A stretch of DNA of 64,000 nt from Rubellimicrobium aerolatum. GTDB lineage: Bacteria > Pseudomonadota > Alphaproteobacteria > Rhodobacterales > Rhodobacteraceae. Below are positions 1 to 6,441 of this stretch, in pieces (within the stretch, counting starts at the first letter, position 1; every line of letters starts with the position of its first letter). Below the pieces are notes generated by a model, which saw nothing but the letters and a program-made list of their open reading frames with translations, made no database searches and was not told the DNA's origin. Position numbers and translations under genes: made by a program. The DNA is taken from NCBI RefSeq assembly GCF_017872975.1, contig NZ_JAGGJP010000003.1, positions 1 to 64,000 on the forward strand, read 5' to 3'.

Positions 1-294
1 CGCGGCACACGACGCCGCAATGCTCAACCTCGTCGCGACACCCACGCTTCCCATCCAGATTGTCGCGCTCACCTCACCCAGATCGTCGCGCTACAAGCGG
101 TTACGTTCGTTCAGGCGCCCCTTCTTGAGCACCAGACGGGATGAGCCCTCGGGTCGCGGACAACCCGAAGCGCACGGATGGGTGGGTTCGGTTCACGCCG
201 GGCGAGCGCGCGGGGATGACAGGTCGGGCGGACGGGGCGATAAGTTCTCCGGTGGCCGCGCTTGGGTTCGGGCGCGAGGGCGAAGGGGGCGGTC
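1..294. other. Leading stretch with no recognisable gene
   Basis: I see no coding region with family-like sequence before arfB. The open frames here are arginine/glycine/proline-rich shadows. A short motif around cag-att-gtcgcgct occurs twice at about positions 56-100, but no feature type can be assigned. Confidence 0.4.
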
Positions 295-732
295 GTGCTG
301 CGGATCAGCGATCAAGTGACGATCCAGGACTGGGAATTGACGGAGCAGTTCACCCGCGCCTCGGGGCCGGGGGGACAGAACGTCAACAAGGTCTCGACTG
401 CCGTGGAGCTCCGCTTCGAGGCGGAGCGGTCGCCGTCGCTGCCGCCGCCGGTCAAGGCCCGGCTGCGCCGCCTTGCGGGGCACCGCTGGGTGGGCGCGGA
501 GGGGTCCGGCGCGGTGCTGATCCGGGTGGAGGACACGCGGCATCAAGCGCGCAACCGCGAGATCGCGCGGGAGCGGCTGGCGGAGCTGATCCGGCAGGCG
601 CTCGTGGCGCCGAAGCGGCGGATCGCGACCAAGCCCACGCGGGGCAGCGTGCGGCGGCGGCTGGAGGCGAAGGCTAGTCGCGGCGAGGTGAAGGCCGGGC
701 GCGCGAAGGTGCCCGGCGAGCCGCCGTCCTGA
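295..732 (+). CDS. arfB: Alternative ribosome-rescue factor ArfB (peptidyl-tRNA hydrolase)
   Basis: A 145-residue class-I release-factor-like hydrolase that frees nascent peptides from ribosomes stalled on mRNAs lacking a stop codon. The GGQ catalytic motif lies in GPGGQNVNK (about residues 22-30). The tail is basic (KRRIATKPTRGS, RRRLEAKASRGEVKAGRAK), as expected for the segment that enters the empty mRNA channel in this family. Length and plan match the family. I chose the GTG at 295: it gives the family-typical beginning (MLRISDQV) and is preceded by a purine-rich ribosome-binding site (aaggggg). The frame could extend to a TTG at 262. The 3' end is duplicated about 430 bp downstream. Confidence 0.9.
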   Translation: MLRISDQVTIQDWELTEQFTRASGPGGQNVNKVSTAVELRFEAERSPSLPPPVKARLRRLAGHRWVGAEGSGAVLIRVEDTRHQARNREIARERLAELIRQALVAPKRRIATKPTRGSVRRRLEAKASRGEVKAGRAKVPGEPPS

Positions 733-876
733 GCGCCGAGGGGGGCGGCCCGGCGGAGAGGCCTGATGGAGGGAGCGACGGGACGCTCCGGGTGGTCGAT
801 GCGGGTCATGTCGGTCCTCCTCGAATCAGTAGGGTGGCCGCTGGGGGCCGGGATGAGGACAGGTATAGCAGGGAGA

Positions 877-893
877 GGTTAAGGAGTGGTTGA
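877..893 (-). promoter_or_regulatory. CtrA-like box (copy 1)
   Basis: Read on the minus strand this is TCAA-CCACTCC-TTAACC, one mismatch from the TTAA-N7-TTAACC consensus of the cell-cycle regulator CtrA. A TATACC hexamer (862-867), a GAATC site (823-827) and a GGAGGA ribosome-binding site before an ATG at 809 follow in order. The assignment is by motif only. Confidence 0.45.
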
Positions 894-1003
894 GCACACC
901 CCAGGATCACCGGACGCGACGAAGCGGGTCGATCTCTGATGCGGCGTCTATTCGAGTCGTGGGCGCCCGCCGTCAGACCTGCATCCGTGAGATCAAGAAA
1001 AGG

Positions 1004-1155
1004 CCGGCCGAGCAAATTCGACAGGCGCTCGTGACACCGAAACGGCGGATCGCGACCAAGCCCAGGCAGGGAGCGCGCGGCGACTGGAGGAGAAGGCCAA
1101 GCGCGGCGACGTCAAGGCCGGGCGGGCGAAGCCGTACGACGAGTCCCTGTCATGA
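1004..1155 (+). pseudogene. Remnant of the arfB C-terminus
   Basis: This stretch encodes EQIRQALVTPKRRIATKP and then, after a frameshift near position 1070, RLEEKAKRGDVKAGRAK before a TGA at 1153-1155. This matches the basic tail of the intact arfB upstream but lacks the GGQ domain and a start, so it cannot encode a working rescue factor. It is the coding part of the tandem duplication described for 583-1341. Confidence 0.85.
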
Positions 1156-1323
1156 CCGCCCGCGCGGGGGTGGACCCCAGCGGGCGGCGGCGGCGGAACG
1201 GACGATCCGGGCGGTGGGCGTGGCGGGATGCTCGGGGCGGTGGTGGAAGCGGGTCATGGCGGTCTCTCCGAATCAGTGGGGTGGCCCTGAGGGGCCGGTT
1301 CGAGAGACGGTATAGCAGGGGGA

Positions 1324-1340
1324 GGTTAAGGAAGGGTTGA
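1324..1340 (-). promoter_or_regulatory. CtrA-like box (copy 2)
   Basis: Minus strand: TCAA-CCCTTCC-TTAACC. The same downstream order as copy 1 is kept (TATACC, GAATC at 1270-1274, GGAGAG, ATG at 1257), although the rest of the duplicated DNA has diverged. Confidence 0.45.
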
Positions 1341-1443
1341 GGGTGCCTCACTCTTCGACTGATCGTCCATGCTGGAGCGCAGACCGTGCATTGGAGTGAC
1401 GCTTGGTCGAGTTGCTCGCCCGCAGTCGTGTAACCGCCTCTCC

Positions 1444-2301
1444 TTACGCGAGCGCGTAGTTCCTCCATCGCTGGACGAGCTCATCAAAATATGCATCACG
1501 CTGCCCGCCCCTACCATCATGCTGCATATTAAGAATTAACGCACTGCAAAAGGTGTCGTACGTTACCGACCGGCCGCTCGACTTGCTCTTCGAATTTCCA
1601 ACAAACCACTGATAGGCTAGCTTTAGAACGGTTTTTCCGAAGAATAGTTCACGTCCCAAGCGACCATGCAGTTGTTCCTGTCGAATCTGAACCTTTTCAA
1701 AAAAGCGCGTCGCTCTACACTTACTTACAACACCAGATGCACGCAAAGCACGGCCACCTGTTGTATCACTTGCCACGAGCGACGCTGGTTTGCTACGGTC
1801 GAAAATCTGCACTGGTGCGCTTCGATAGCGAACATCAATCAAACACAGCCTTCGCAACTGTGCGTCGCTACTTTGCATGAAACTATAGTAACTCTGTTCC
1901 AGCCGCGAAGTATCGACAACCGTAAAGAAAAGATTCATGATCTTACCAAAAGAGAATCCATACGGGAGATCACTCTCCCAACTGTAGCCGTAGCTATACA
2001 GCACACACGGATGCTCCACCTGCTCGCTGAGCAACCAATCGTAATCCCGATCAAGCGCCACAATAGCCCGAGCCACGTTACCTGAAAATATTCTCCCAGC
2101 TAGCGCTATCAAATCAGCCTTGCAACCAAAACTCTTGCAAAAGACCTTCTGACCACGCGCCGCCATCACCTCCGACCAAAATAACTCATCCAGGGACGAA
2201 GTTCCATCTTCCTTCGATGAACCCTCGCAATATAGAACGACGTCAGCCTCATAAAATCTGTGCTCGGCCGACAGGCCGTCGGCAGTTCTACTGAATATCA
2301 T
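1444..2301 (-). CDS. DUF4435-like Toprim protein, AriB-like (candidate defence effector)
   Basis: A 285-residue protein with hallmarks of the DUF4435/OLD-type Toprim fold: an acidic glutamate in YCEGSSKED (E26) after a hydrophobic strand, and the DxD signature in ALDRDYD (D84, D86). These residues bind metal in Toprim nucleases. Its start overlaps the end of the upstream ATPase gene by 14 bp, so the two are probably translated together. An ATPase followed by a DUF4435 protein is the arrangement of the PARIS anti-phage system (AriA-AriB), where AriB is the toxic effector. Identity as a PARIS member is inference, since I could not align it. Low GC suggests transfer. Confidence 0.6.
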   Translation of the reverse strand: MIFSRTADGLSAEHRFYEADVVLYCEGSSKEDGTSSLDELFWSEVMAARGQKVFCKSFGCKADLIALAGRIFSGNVARAIVALDRDYDWLLSEQVEHPCVLYSYGYSWESDLPYGFSFGKIMNLFFTVVDTSRLEQSYYSFMQSSDAQLRRLCLIDVRYRSAPVQIFDRSKPASLVASDTTGGRALRASGVVSKCRATRFFEKVQIRQEQLHGRLGRELFFGKTVLKLAYQWFVGNSKSKSSGRSVTYDTFCSALILNMQHDGRGGQRDAYFDELVQRWRNYALA

Positions 2302-3577
2302 GGATGCATTCCCGGACTTCGATTATTCGGTCCTGAAACTTGCCCACTATATCAGGGGAGTGGGTCGCTGTGATAACCTGACAAGACCCATTAAGCTTCC
2401 TGATATCTTCGAAAAGAGTGTTTTGCCAGCTTACATGAAGCGATAGCTCCGGCTCATCAGAGATGAAGACAACTGGTTTCTCTTCTTGCAGCAGCGCCTC
2501 CCCTAATAAAATAAAAAGTTGCTTCTCTCCCGAAGACAGAACGCTCACGCCAACCTTCTCACCAGACGCAAGATGAATCACTGGATCATTTCGAGCGTCA
2601 AATCGAATCTCTTTCCCGGTAAACAGTTTATTGATTATCTCCTCAAAAACTGTCTTTGGACGGAAGATTTTGCTGCGAGCCTCCACAGAGTCACGCCACT
2701 TATCAACCATGTGCTTTATTCTTCGCGAGTCGGATAGAGTTATCGCCTCAGACATGCTAATTGCACGGCGATCTCGCGCACTCTTTACAGCGGCCTCCAG
2801 TTTAGAATAATGCGAACTAACGCTTCGGGTTGCTTGGGCCTGACTCACACCAAGAGTCCGAAGCACTCCTATAACTGTTCTTCGGTCCTCTGGCTCAACC
2901 TCGGCGTATGCGAAGACATTAGCCCTGTCATCGTCCTGTTCTAGCAGAGATAGAAAAACATACTCCTGAAATCCTTTTGTAACTTCGGTTGCTTTGGAGT
3001 CGAGCAATGAGAAGTAGCTGGCAAACTTTCGCGACATTTCCCAGATTCGCTGATCTATGACCGTATCAAATTCTTCTTCCCTAGCAGCGCGACTGAAACG
3101 TTCGAAAGTGCCCCGATGCACAGTAACCCAGTTCACGGAGACTATCTGGCCCAAGATGCTTCCAAGTCTTGCGCCCATTTCTTGGGAACGCCTAGAGCGC
3201 ACATAACGGGAATCCCGATATAGTCTTTCGTCGCTAGGACCTTCGATTCCGAACGTTTGACCCTCTTCCGTAGTCTTCTCCTTAACGCTATAAATTAACT
3301 CAATGTTACCAAGCGATGGGTTTACAATCTTGGCCACCTCAATGACAGGCTTCTGATTTCTTCCAAAAGATCGCAGCTTAACCCTCACCTTCTCGAACTG
3401 AGTGGCGTAGAGGGTGGGTATATCAGCGCGGAGTACCGCAGCTAGCAGGTTGATGATTGTTGTCTTCCCGCTACCGTTAGCGCCTATGAGAAAATTTAGG
3501 TCCCTGTAAAATTTTATTTGAACCTTCTTGTTACCCCAGAATCCGTCAATTTCGATGGATTCGACAAAGTTGATCAT
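2288..3577 (-). CDS. AAA/ABC-type ATPase, AriA-like (candidate defence sensor)
   Basis: A 429-residue ATPase of the RecF/OLD/AAA15 type. Visible motifs are Walker A GANGSGKTT (residues 32-40), an ABC-like signature LSSGEKQ (348-354), Walker B VVFISDEPELSLH (369-381) and an H-loop histidine in ATHSPD (406). The middle region (about 150-330) is charged and helical, as in the coil of such proteins, but short. The start ATG is preceded by AGGA at a normal distance. It is the first gene of a two-gene unit with the overlapping DUF4435 gene. In PARIS the ATPase holds the effector until a phage trigger is sensed; the same role here is inferred. It lies tail to head with pncB but differs strongly in base composition. 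Confidence 0.65.
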   Translation of the reverse strand: MINFVESIEIDGFWGNKKVQIKFYRDLNFLIGANGSGKTTIINLLAAVLRADIPTLYATQFEKVRVKLRSFGRNQKPVIEVAKIVNPSLGNIELIYSVKEKTTEEGQTFGIEGPSDERLYRDSRYVRSRRSQEMGARLGSILGQIVSVNWVTVHRGTFERFSRAAREEEFDTVIDQRIWEMSRKFASYFSLLDSKATEVTKGFQEYVFLSLLEQDDDRANVFAYAEVEPEDRRTVIGVLRTLGVSQAQATRSVSSHYSKLEAAVKSARDRRAISMSEAITLSDSRRIKHMVDKWRDSVEARSKIFRPKTVFEEIINKLFTGKEIRFDARNDPVIHLASGEKVGVSVLSSGEKQLFILLGEALLQEEKPVVFISDEPELSLHVSWQNTLFEDIRKLNGSCQVITATHSPDIVGKFQDRIIEVRECIHDIQ

Positions 3578-3622
3578 ATTACATCCTAGTATTCGCGTTG
3601 CATGGCTTCGGTGTCAGTTTTA

Positions 3623-4912
3623 TTACACCCTCACCCGCCTCCCCACCTGCTCCCCCACCCCGAACACCCTCTTATACCGCTCCACCTCCGCCGTCGGGCC
3701 CATCGCCTTCTCCGGGTTGTCCGACAGCTTGACGGTTGGACGTCCGTCAGCCTCGACGGCCTTGCAGACGAGGCTGAAGGGGGCCAGCGCGTCGCCCTCG
3801 ACCAGCCCCGCGAAGTCGTTGGTCAGCAGCGTTCCCCAGCCGTAGGTCAGGCGGACGCGGCCACTGAACCGTGCGTGGAGGGACTCGATCTCCTCCACGT
3901 CGAGGCCGTCGGAGAAGACGATCAGCTTCTCGCGCGGGTCCTGGCCGTGGGACTCCCACCAGCGGATCGCGGTCTCGGTGCTTTCCACCGGGTCGCCGGA
4001 GTCGATGCGGATGCCGGTCCAACGGGCCAGCCAGTCGGGCGCGCGATCGAGGAAGCCCTTGGTGCCATAGGTGTCGGGCAGGATCACGAGGAGGTTGCCG
4101 TCGTGCTCCTCCTGCCAGTCCTCCAGGACCTTGTAGGGGGCGCGGGCCAGCTCCTCGTCGCTGGAGGCCAGGGCGGCGTAGACCATGGGCAGCTCGTGGG
4201 CGTTGGTGCCGATGGCCTCCAGGTCGCGCTTCTTGGCGATCAGGCAGTTGGAGGTGCCGACGAAGGCGGGGCCCAGCGCCTCGATCATCGCCTGCACGCA
4301 CCAGTCCTGCCACAGGTAGCCGTGGCGGCGGCGGGTGCCGAAGTCGGCGAGGCGCAGGCCGGGGATGCGCTTGAGACGCTCGCCCTTCTCCCACACGCGG
4401 GTCATGGCGCGGGCGTAGAGGACCTGAAGCTCGAACCGGCCCATGTTGCGGAGGACGGCGCGGGAGCGCAGCTCCATCAGGATGGCGAGGGCCGGGATCT
4501 CCCACAGCATGACCTCGGGCCAGCGGCCCTCGAAGGTGAGGACGAACTGGCCGTCCTGGCGGTCCAGTTGGTAGGGGGGGAGGCGCAGGGCCTCGAACCA
4601 CTCCATGAAATCGGGGGAGAACATCTGGCGCTTGCCGTAGAAGGTGTTCCCCCGCATCCAAGTGGATTCGCCGCGCGTGAGCGAGAGGGTGCGGACGTGG
4701 TCGAGTTGCTCGCGCAGCTCGCCCTCGTCGATGAGGTCGGCGAGGCGGATGTCGCGGGAGCGGTTGATGAGCTGGAAGGTGACGTGGGTGTCGGGCTTGT
4801 TGCGGTAGACCGACTGGCACATCAGCAGCTTGTAGAAGTCGGTGTCGATGAGGGAGCGGACGATCGGGTCGATCTTCCAAGTGTGGTTGTAGACGCGGGT
4901 GGCGAGGTCCAT
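3623..4912 (-). CDS. pncB: Nicotinate phosphoribosyltransferase
   Basis: Joins nicotinate to PRPP to give nicotinate mononucleotide in the Preiss-Handler NAD salvage route. The 429-residue length fits the bacterial PncB family. Signatures include DTDFYKLLM near the N-terminus, DFGTRRRHG and GTSN in the middle, GTNAHELPM, and IRIDSGDP with SDGLD later. The ATG at 4912 overlaps the TGA of pncA by one base (TGATG), so nicotinamidase and this enzyme are coupled and catalyse successive steps. A GTG one codon upstream is an alternative start. Confidence 0.95.
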   Translation of the reverse strand: MDLATRVYNHTWKIDPIVRSLIDTDFYKLLMCQSVYRNKPDTHVTFQLINRSRDIRLADLIDEGELREQLDHVRTLSLTRGESTWMRGNTFYGKRQMFSPDFMEWFEALRLPPYQLDRQDGQFVLTFEGRWPEVMLWEIPALAILMELRSRAVLRNMGRFELQVLYARAMTRVWEKGERLKRIPGLRLADFGTRRRHGYLWQDWCVQAMIEALGPAFVGTSNCLIAKKRDLEAIGTNAHELPMVYAALASSDEELARAPYKVLEDWQEEHDGNLLVILPDTYGTKGFLDRAPDWLARWTGIRIDSGDPVESTETAIRWWESHGQDPREKLIVFSDGLDVEEIESLHARFSGRVRLTYGWGTLLTNDFAGLVEGDALAPFSLVCKAVEADGRPTVKLSDNPEKAMGPTAEVERYKRVFGVGEQVGRRVRV

Positions 4913-5514
4913 CACGCGGCCACCGTGATGCCGGCCTGGCCCCAGGCGGCGCGGGCGGCGGCGAGGCTGCCCGAAAGGTCGATGGCGCGGGTCAGGTCCT
5001 CGCGCACGGTGATGCGGAAGCCGAGGCGGGCGCCGTCGAGGGCCGAGTAGCTGACGCAGAAGTCGGTGGCGAGGCCCGCGAGGGTGATCGTGTCGATGCC
5101 GCGCTCGCGCAGGTAGCCGGACAGGCCGGTGGGGGTCATGCGGTCGTTCTCGAAGAAGGCGGAGTAGCTGTCGATGCCGGGGCGAAAGCCCTTGCGGAGG
5201 ATGAGGTCGGCGTCGGTGCGGAGCGCGGGGTGGAAGGCGGCGCCGGGGGTGCCCTGCACGCAGTGGTCGGGCCAGAGGACCTGCGGGCCATAGGGCATCT
5301 GGATCGTGTCATAGGGGTCGCGGCTATGGGTGGTGGCGAAGGAGGAGTGGCCGGCGGGGTGCCAGTCCTGGGTAAGGACGACGGCGGGGAATTCGGCCAT
5401 CAGGGCGTTGATGCCCGGCACGATCGCGTCGCCGTCGGGGACGGCCAGCGCGCCGCCGGGGCAGAAGTCGTTCTGGACGTCGATGACGACGAGGGCCTCG
5501 TTCGCGGGACGCAT
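4912..5514 (-). CDS. pncA: Nicotinamidase
   Basis: A 200-residue isochorismatase-fold amidase that converts nicotinamide to nicotinate. The catalytic triad can be read: Asp in VVIDVQNDF, Lys in LRKGFRPG, Cys in [15 protein letters not shown] carries metal ligands. I prefer the ATG at 5514: it begins just before the conserved VIDVQNDF strand and has GGAGGGAG six bases upstream. The frame is open to 5574, but that extension adds unconserved sequence. It feeds directly into pncB, with which it overlaps. Confidence 0.93.
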   Translation of the reverse strand: MRPANEALVVIDVQNDFCPGGALAVPDGDAIVPGINALMAEFPAVVLTQDWHPAGHSSFATTHSRDPYDTIQMPYGPQVLWPDHCVQGTPGAAFHPALRTDADLILRKGFRPGIDSYSAFFENDRMTPTGLSGYLRERGIDTITLAGLATDFCVSYSALDGARLGFRITVREDLTRAIDLSGSLAAARAAWGQAGITVAA

Positions 5515-5648
5515 GGCAGTCTCCCTCCGCATGGCGTGGACGCCATGGGTAAGGAGGGGGCCGGGGGCGGTCAACCGGCGCGTCGGCAGGGCATGGACAA
5601 GGGACGGGGCGGGCTGCGAAAGAGGAACGGACGATGGAGGCGGAGCCG

Positions 5649-6281
5649 ATGACGACCGTGACCGATCCCGAGGCGCTGGCGCGGCATCTGGCCGGGCTGT
5701 CGCAGGAACGGCGGGTGCTCTGCGCCATCGCCGGGGCGCCGGGGTCGGGCAAGTCCACGCTGGCCGAGGCGCTGGTCGGGCGGCTGAACGCCGACGCGCC
5801 GGGCCAGGCGGCGCTGCTGCCGATGGATGGGTTCCATTACGACGACCTTTATCTCGTGCCCGCCGGGCTGCGGCCCCGCAAGGGCGCGCCCGAGACCTTC
5901 GACGTGGGGGGCTTGCGCCACACGCTCCTGCGGCTGCGCGCGAACGACGAGGACGCGGTGGCGGTGCCGGTCTTCGACCGCGACCTGGAGATCGCGCGGG
6001 CGGGGGCGCGGCTGATCCCCGCGTCGGTGCGGATCATCGTGGCGGAGGGGAACTACCTGCTGCTCGACCGCGCGCCCTGGGACGGGCTCCGGCCGCTGTT
6101 CGACGCGACGGTGATGATCGAGGTGCCCGAGGCGGAGCTGCGCGCGCGGCTGACGCGGCGGTGGGAGCAGTACCGCCTGACGCCCGAGGAGATCGCCTGG
6201 AAGCTCGACGGCAACGACCTGCCCAACGGACGGGCGGTGCGCGATGGGAGCGTGTCGGCCCAGTTCGTGATCCGGGGCTGA
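5649..6281 (+). CDS. P-loop nucleoside/sugar kinase of the uridine kinase-phosphoribulokinase family
   Basis: A 210-residue P-loop kinase. Walker A is GAPGSGKST near residue 30, followed by MDGFHYDD (the family's aspartate/histidine substrate loop) and VAEGNYLLLD (Walker B-like). It resembles the FrcK/YggC group often annotated as nucleoside triphosphate hydrolases or uridine-kinase-like; the true substrate is unknown. The ATG at 5649 has GGAGGCGGAG upstream; an ATG at 5634 is also possible. It is divergent from pncA with a short shared promoter region, so a role near nucleotide or pentose metabolism is plausible. Confidence 0.8.
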   Translation: MTTVTDPEALARHLAGLSQERRVLCAIAGAPGSGKSTLAEALVGRLNADAPGQAALLPMDGFHYDDLYLVPAGLRPRKGAPETFDVGGLRHTLLRLRANDEDAVAVPVFDRDLEIARAGARLIPASVRIIVAEGNYLLLDRAPWDGLRPLFDATVMIEVPEAELRARLTRRWEQYRLTPEEIAWKLDGNDLPNGRAVRDGSVSAQFVIRG

Positions 6282-6441
6282 AACGGCGGCCCGTGGCGCA
6301 GGACCGGGCGAGGCATCGTTGCGCTTGGGCGGGTCCGCGATTACGGAAGAGCCCGACGCGAGGCTCGATAGGCGCGGAGGGTGGCGGAGCGATGATCGTG
6401 GCGGCGGCTGCCCTGTCGCGCCGGACGACGCCAGGCCCGGC

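Larger units (their letters stand above)
583..1341. repeat. Diverged tandem duplication of the arfB 3' end and its downstream region
   Basis: Bases about 583-895 (the last 50 codons of arfB plus about 160 bp downstream) recur at about 1010-1341 with offsets of 427-448 bp. Matching landmarks are the arfB tail (ctcgtg.c.ccgaa.cgg), gcgggtcatg at 801 and 1249, gaatcagt at 823 and 1270, tatagcaggg at 864 and 1311, and the ggttaagga box at 877 and 1324. The copies have diverged by substitutions and small indels, so the event is old. The second copy ends at the edge of the low-GC insert. Confidence 0.85.
1342..3622. other. Low-GC insert carrying a two-gene candidate defence module
   Basis: Sampled lines here are near 45-50% GC, against about 70% on both sides, and codon use follows: many AAA, GAA, ATA and TTA codons. 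The change is sharp at about 3600, just before the pncB stop, and falls within about 100 bp after the arfB duplication on the left. No integrase, transposase or terminal repeats are visible. I infer horizontal acquisition. Confidence 0.7.

Noticed and set aside
543-809. An 88-codon minus-strand frame antisense to arfB as a full-length gene
   Set aside because: Most of it is a mirror of the arfB coding sequence. Only its first codons and upstream signals are shared with the second copy, so I kept it as a finding and not as a gene.
1342-3622. The low-GC insert as a complete transposon or integrative element
   Set aside because: No transposase, integrase, terminal inverted repeats or target duplications are visible at its edges.
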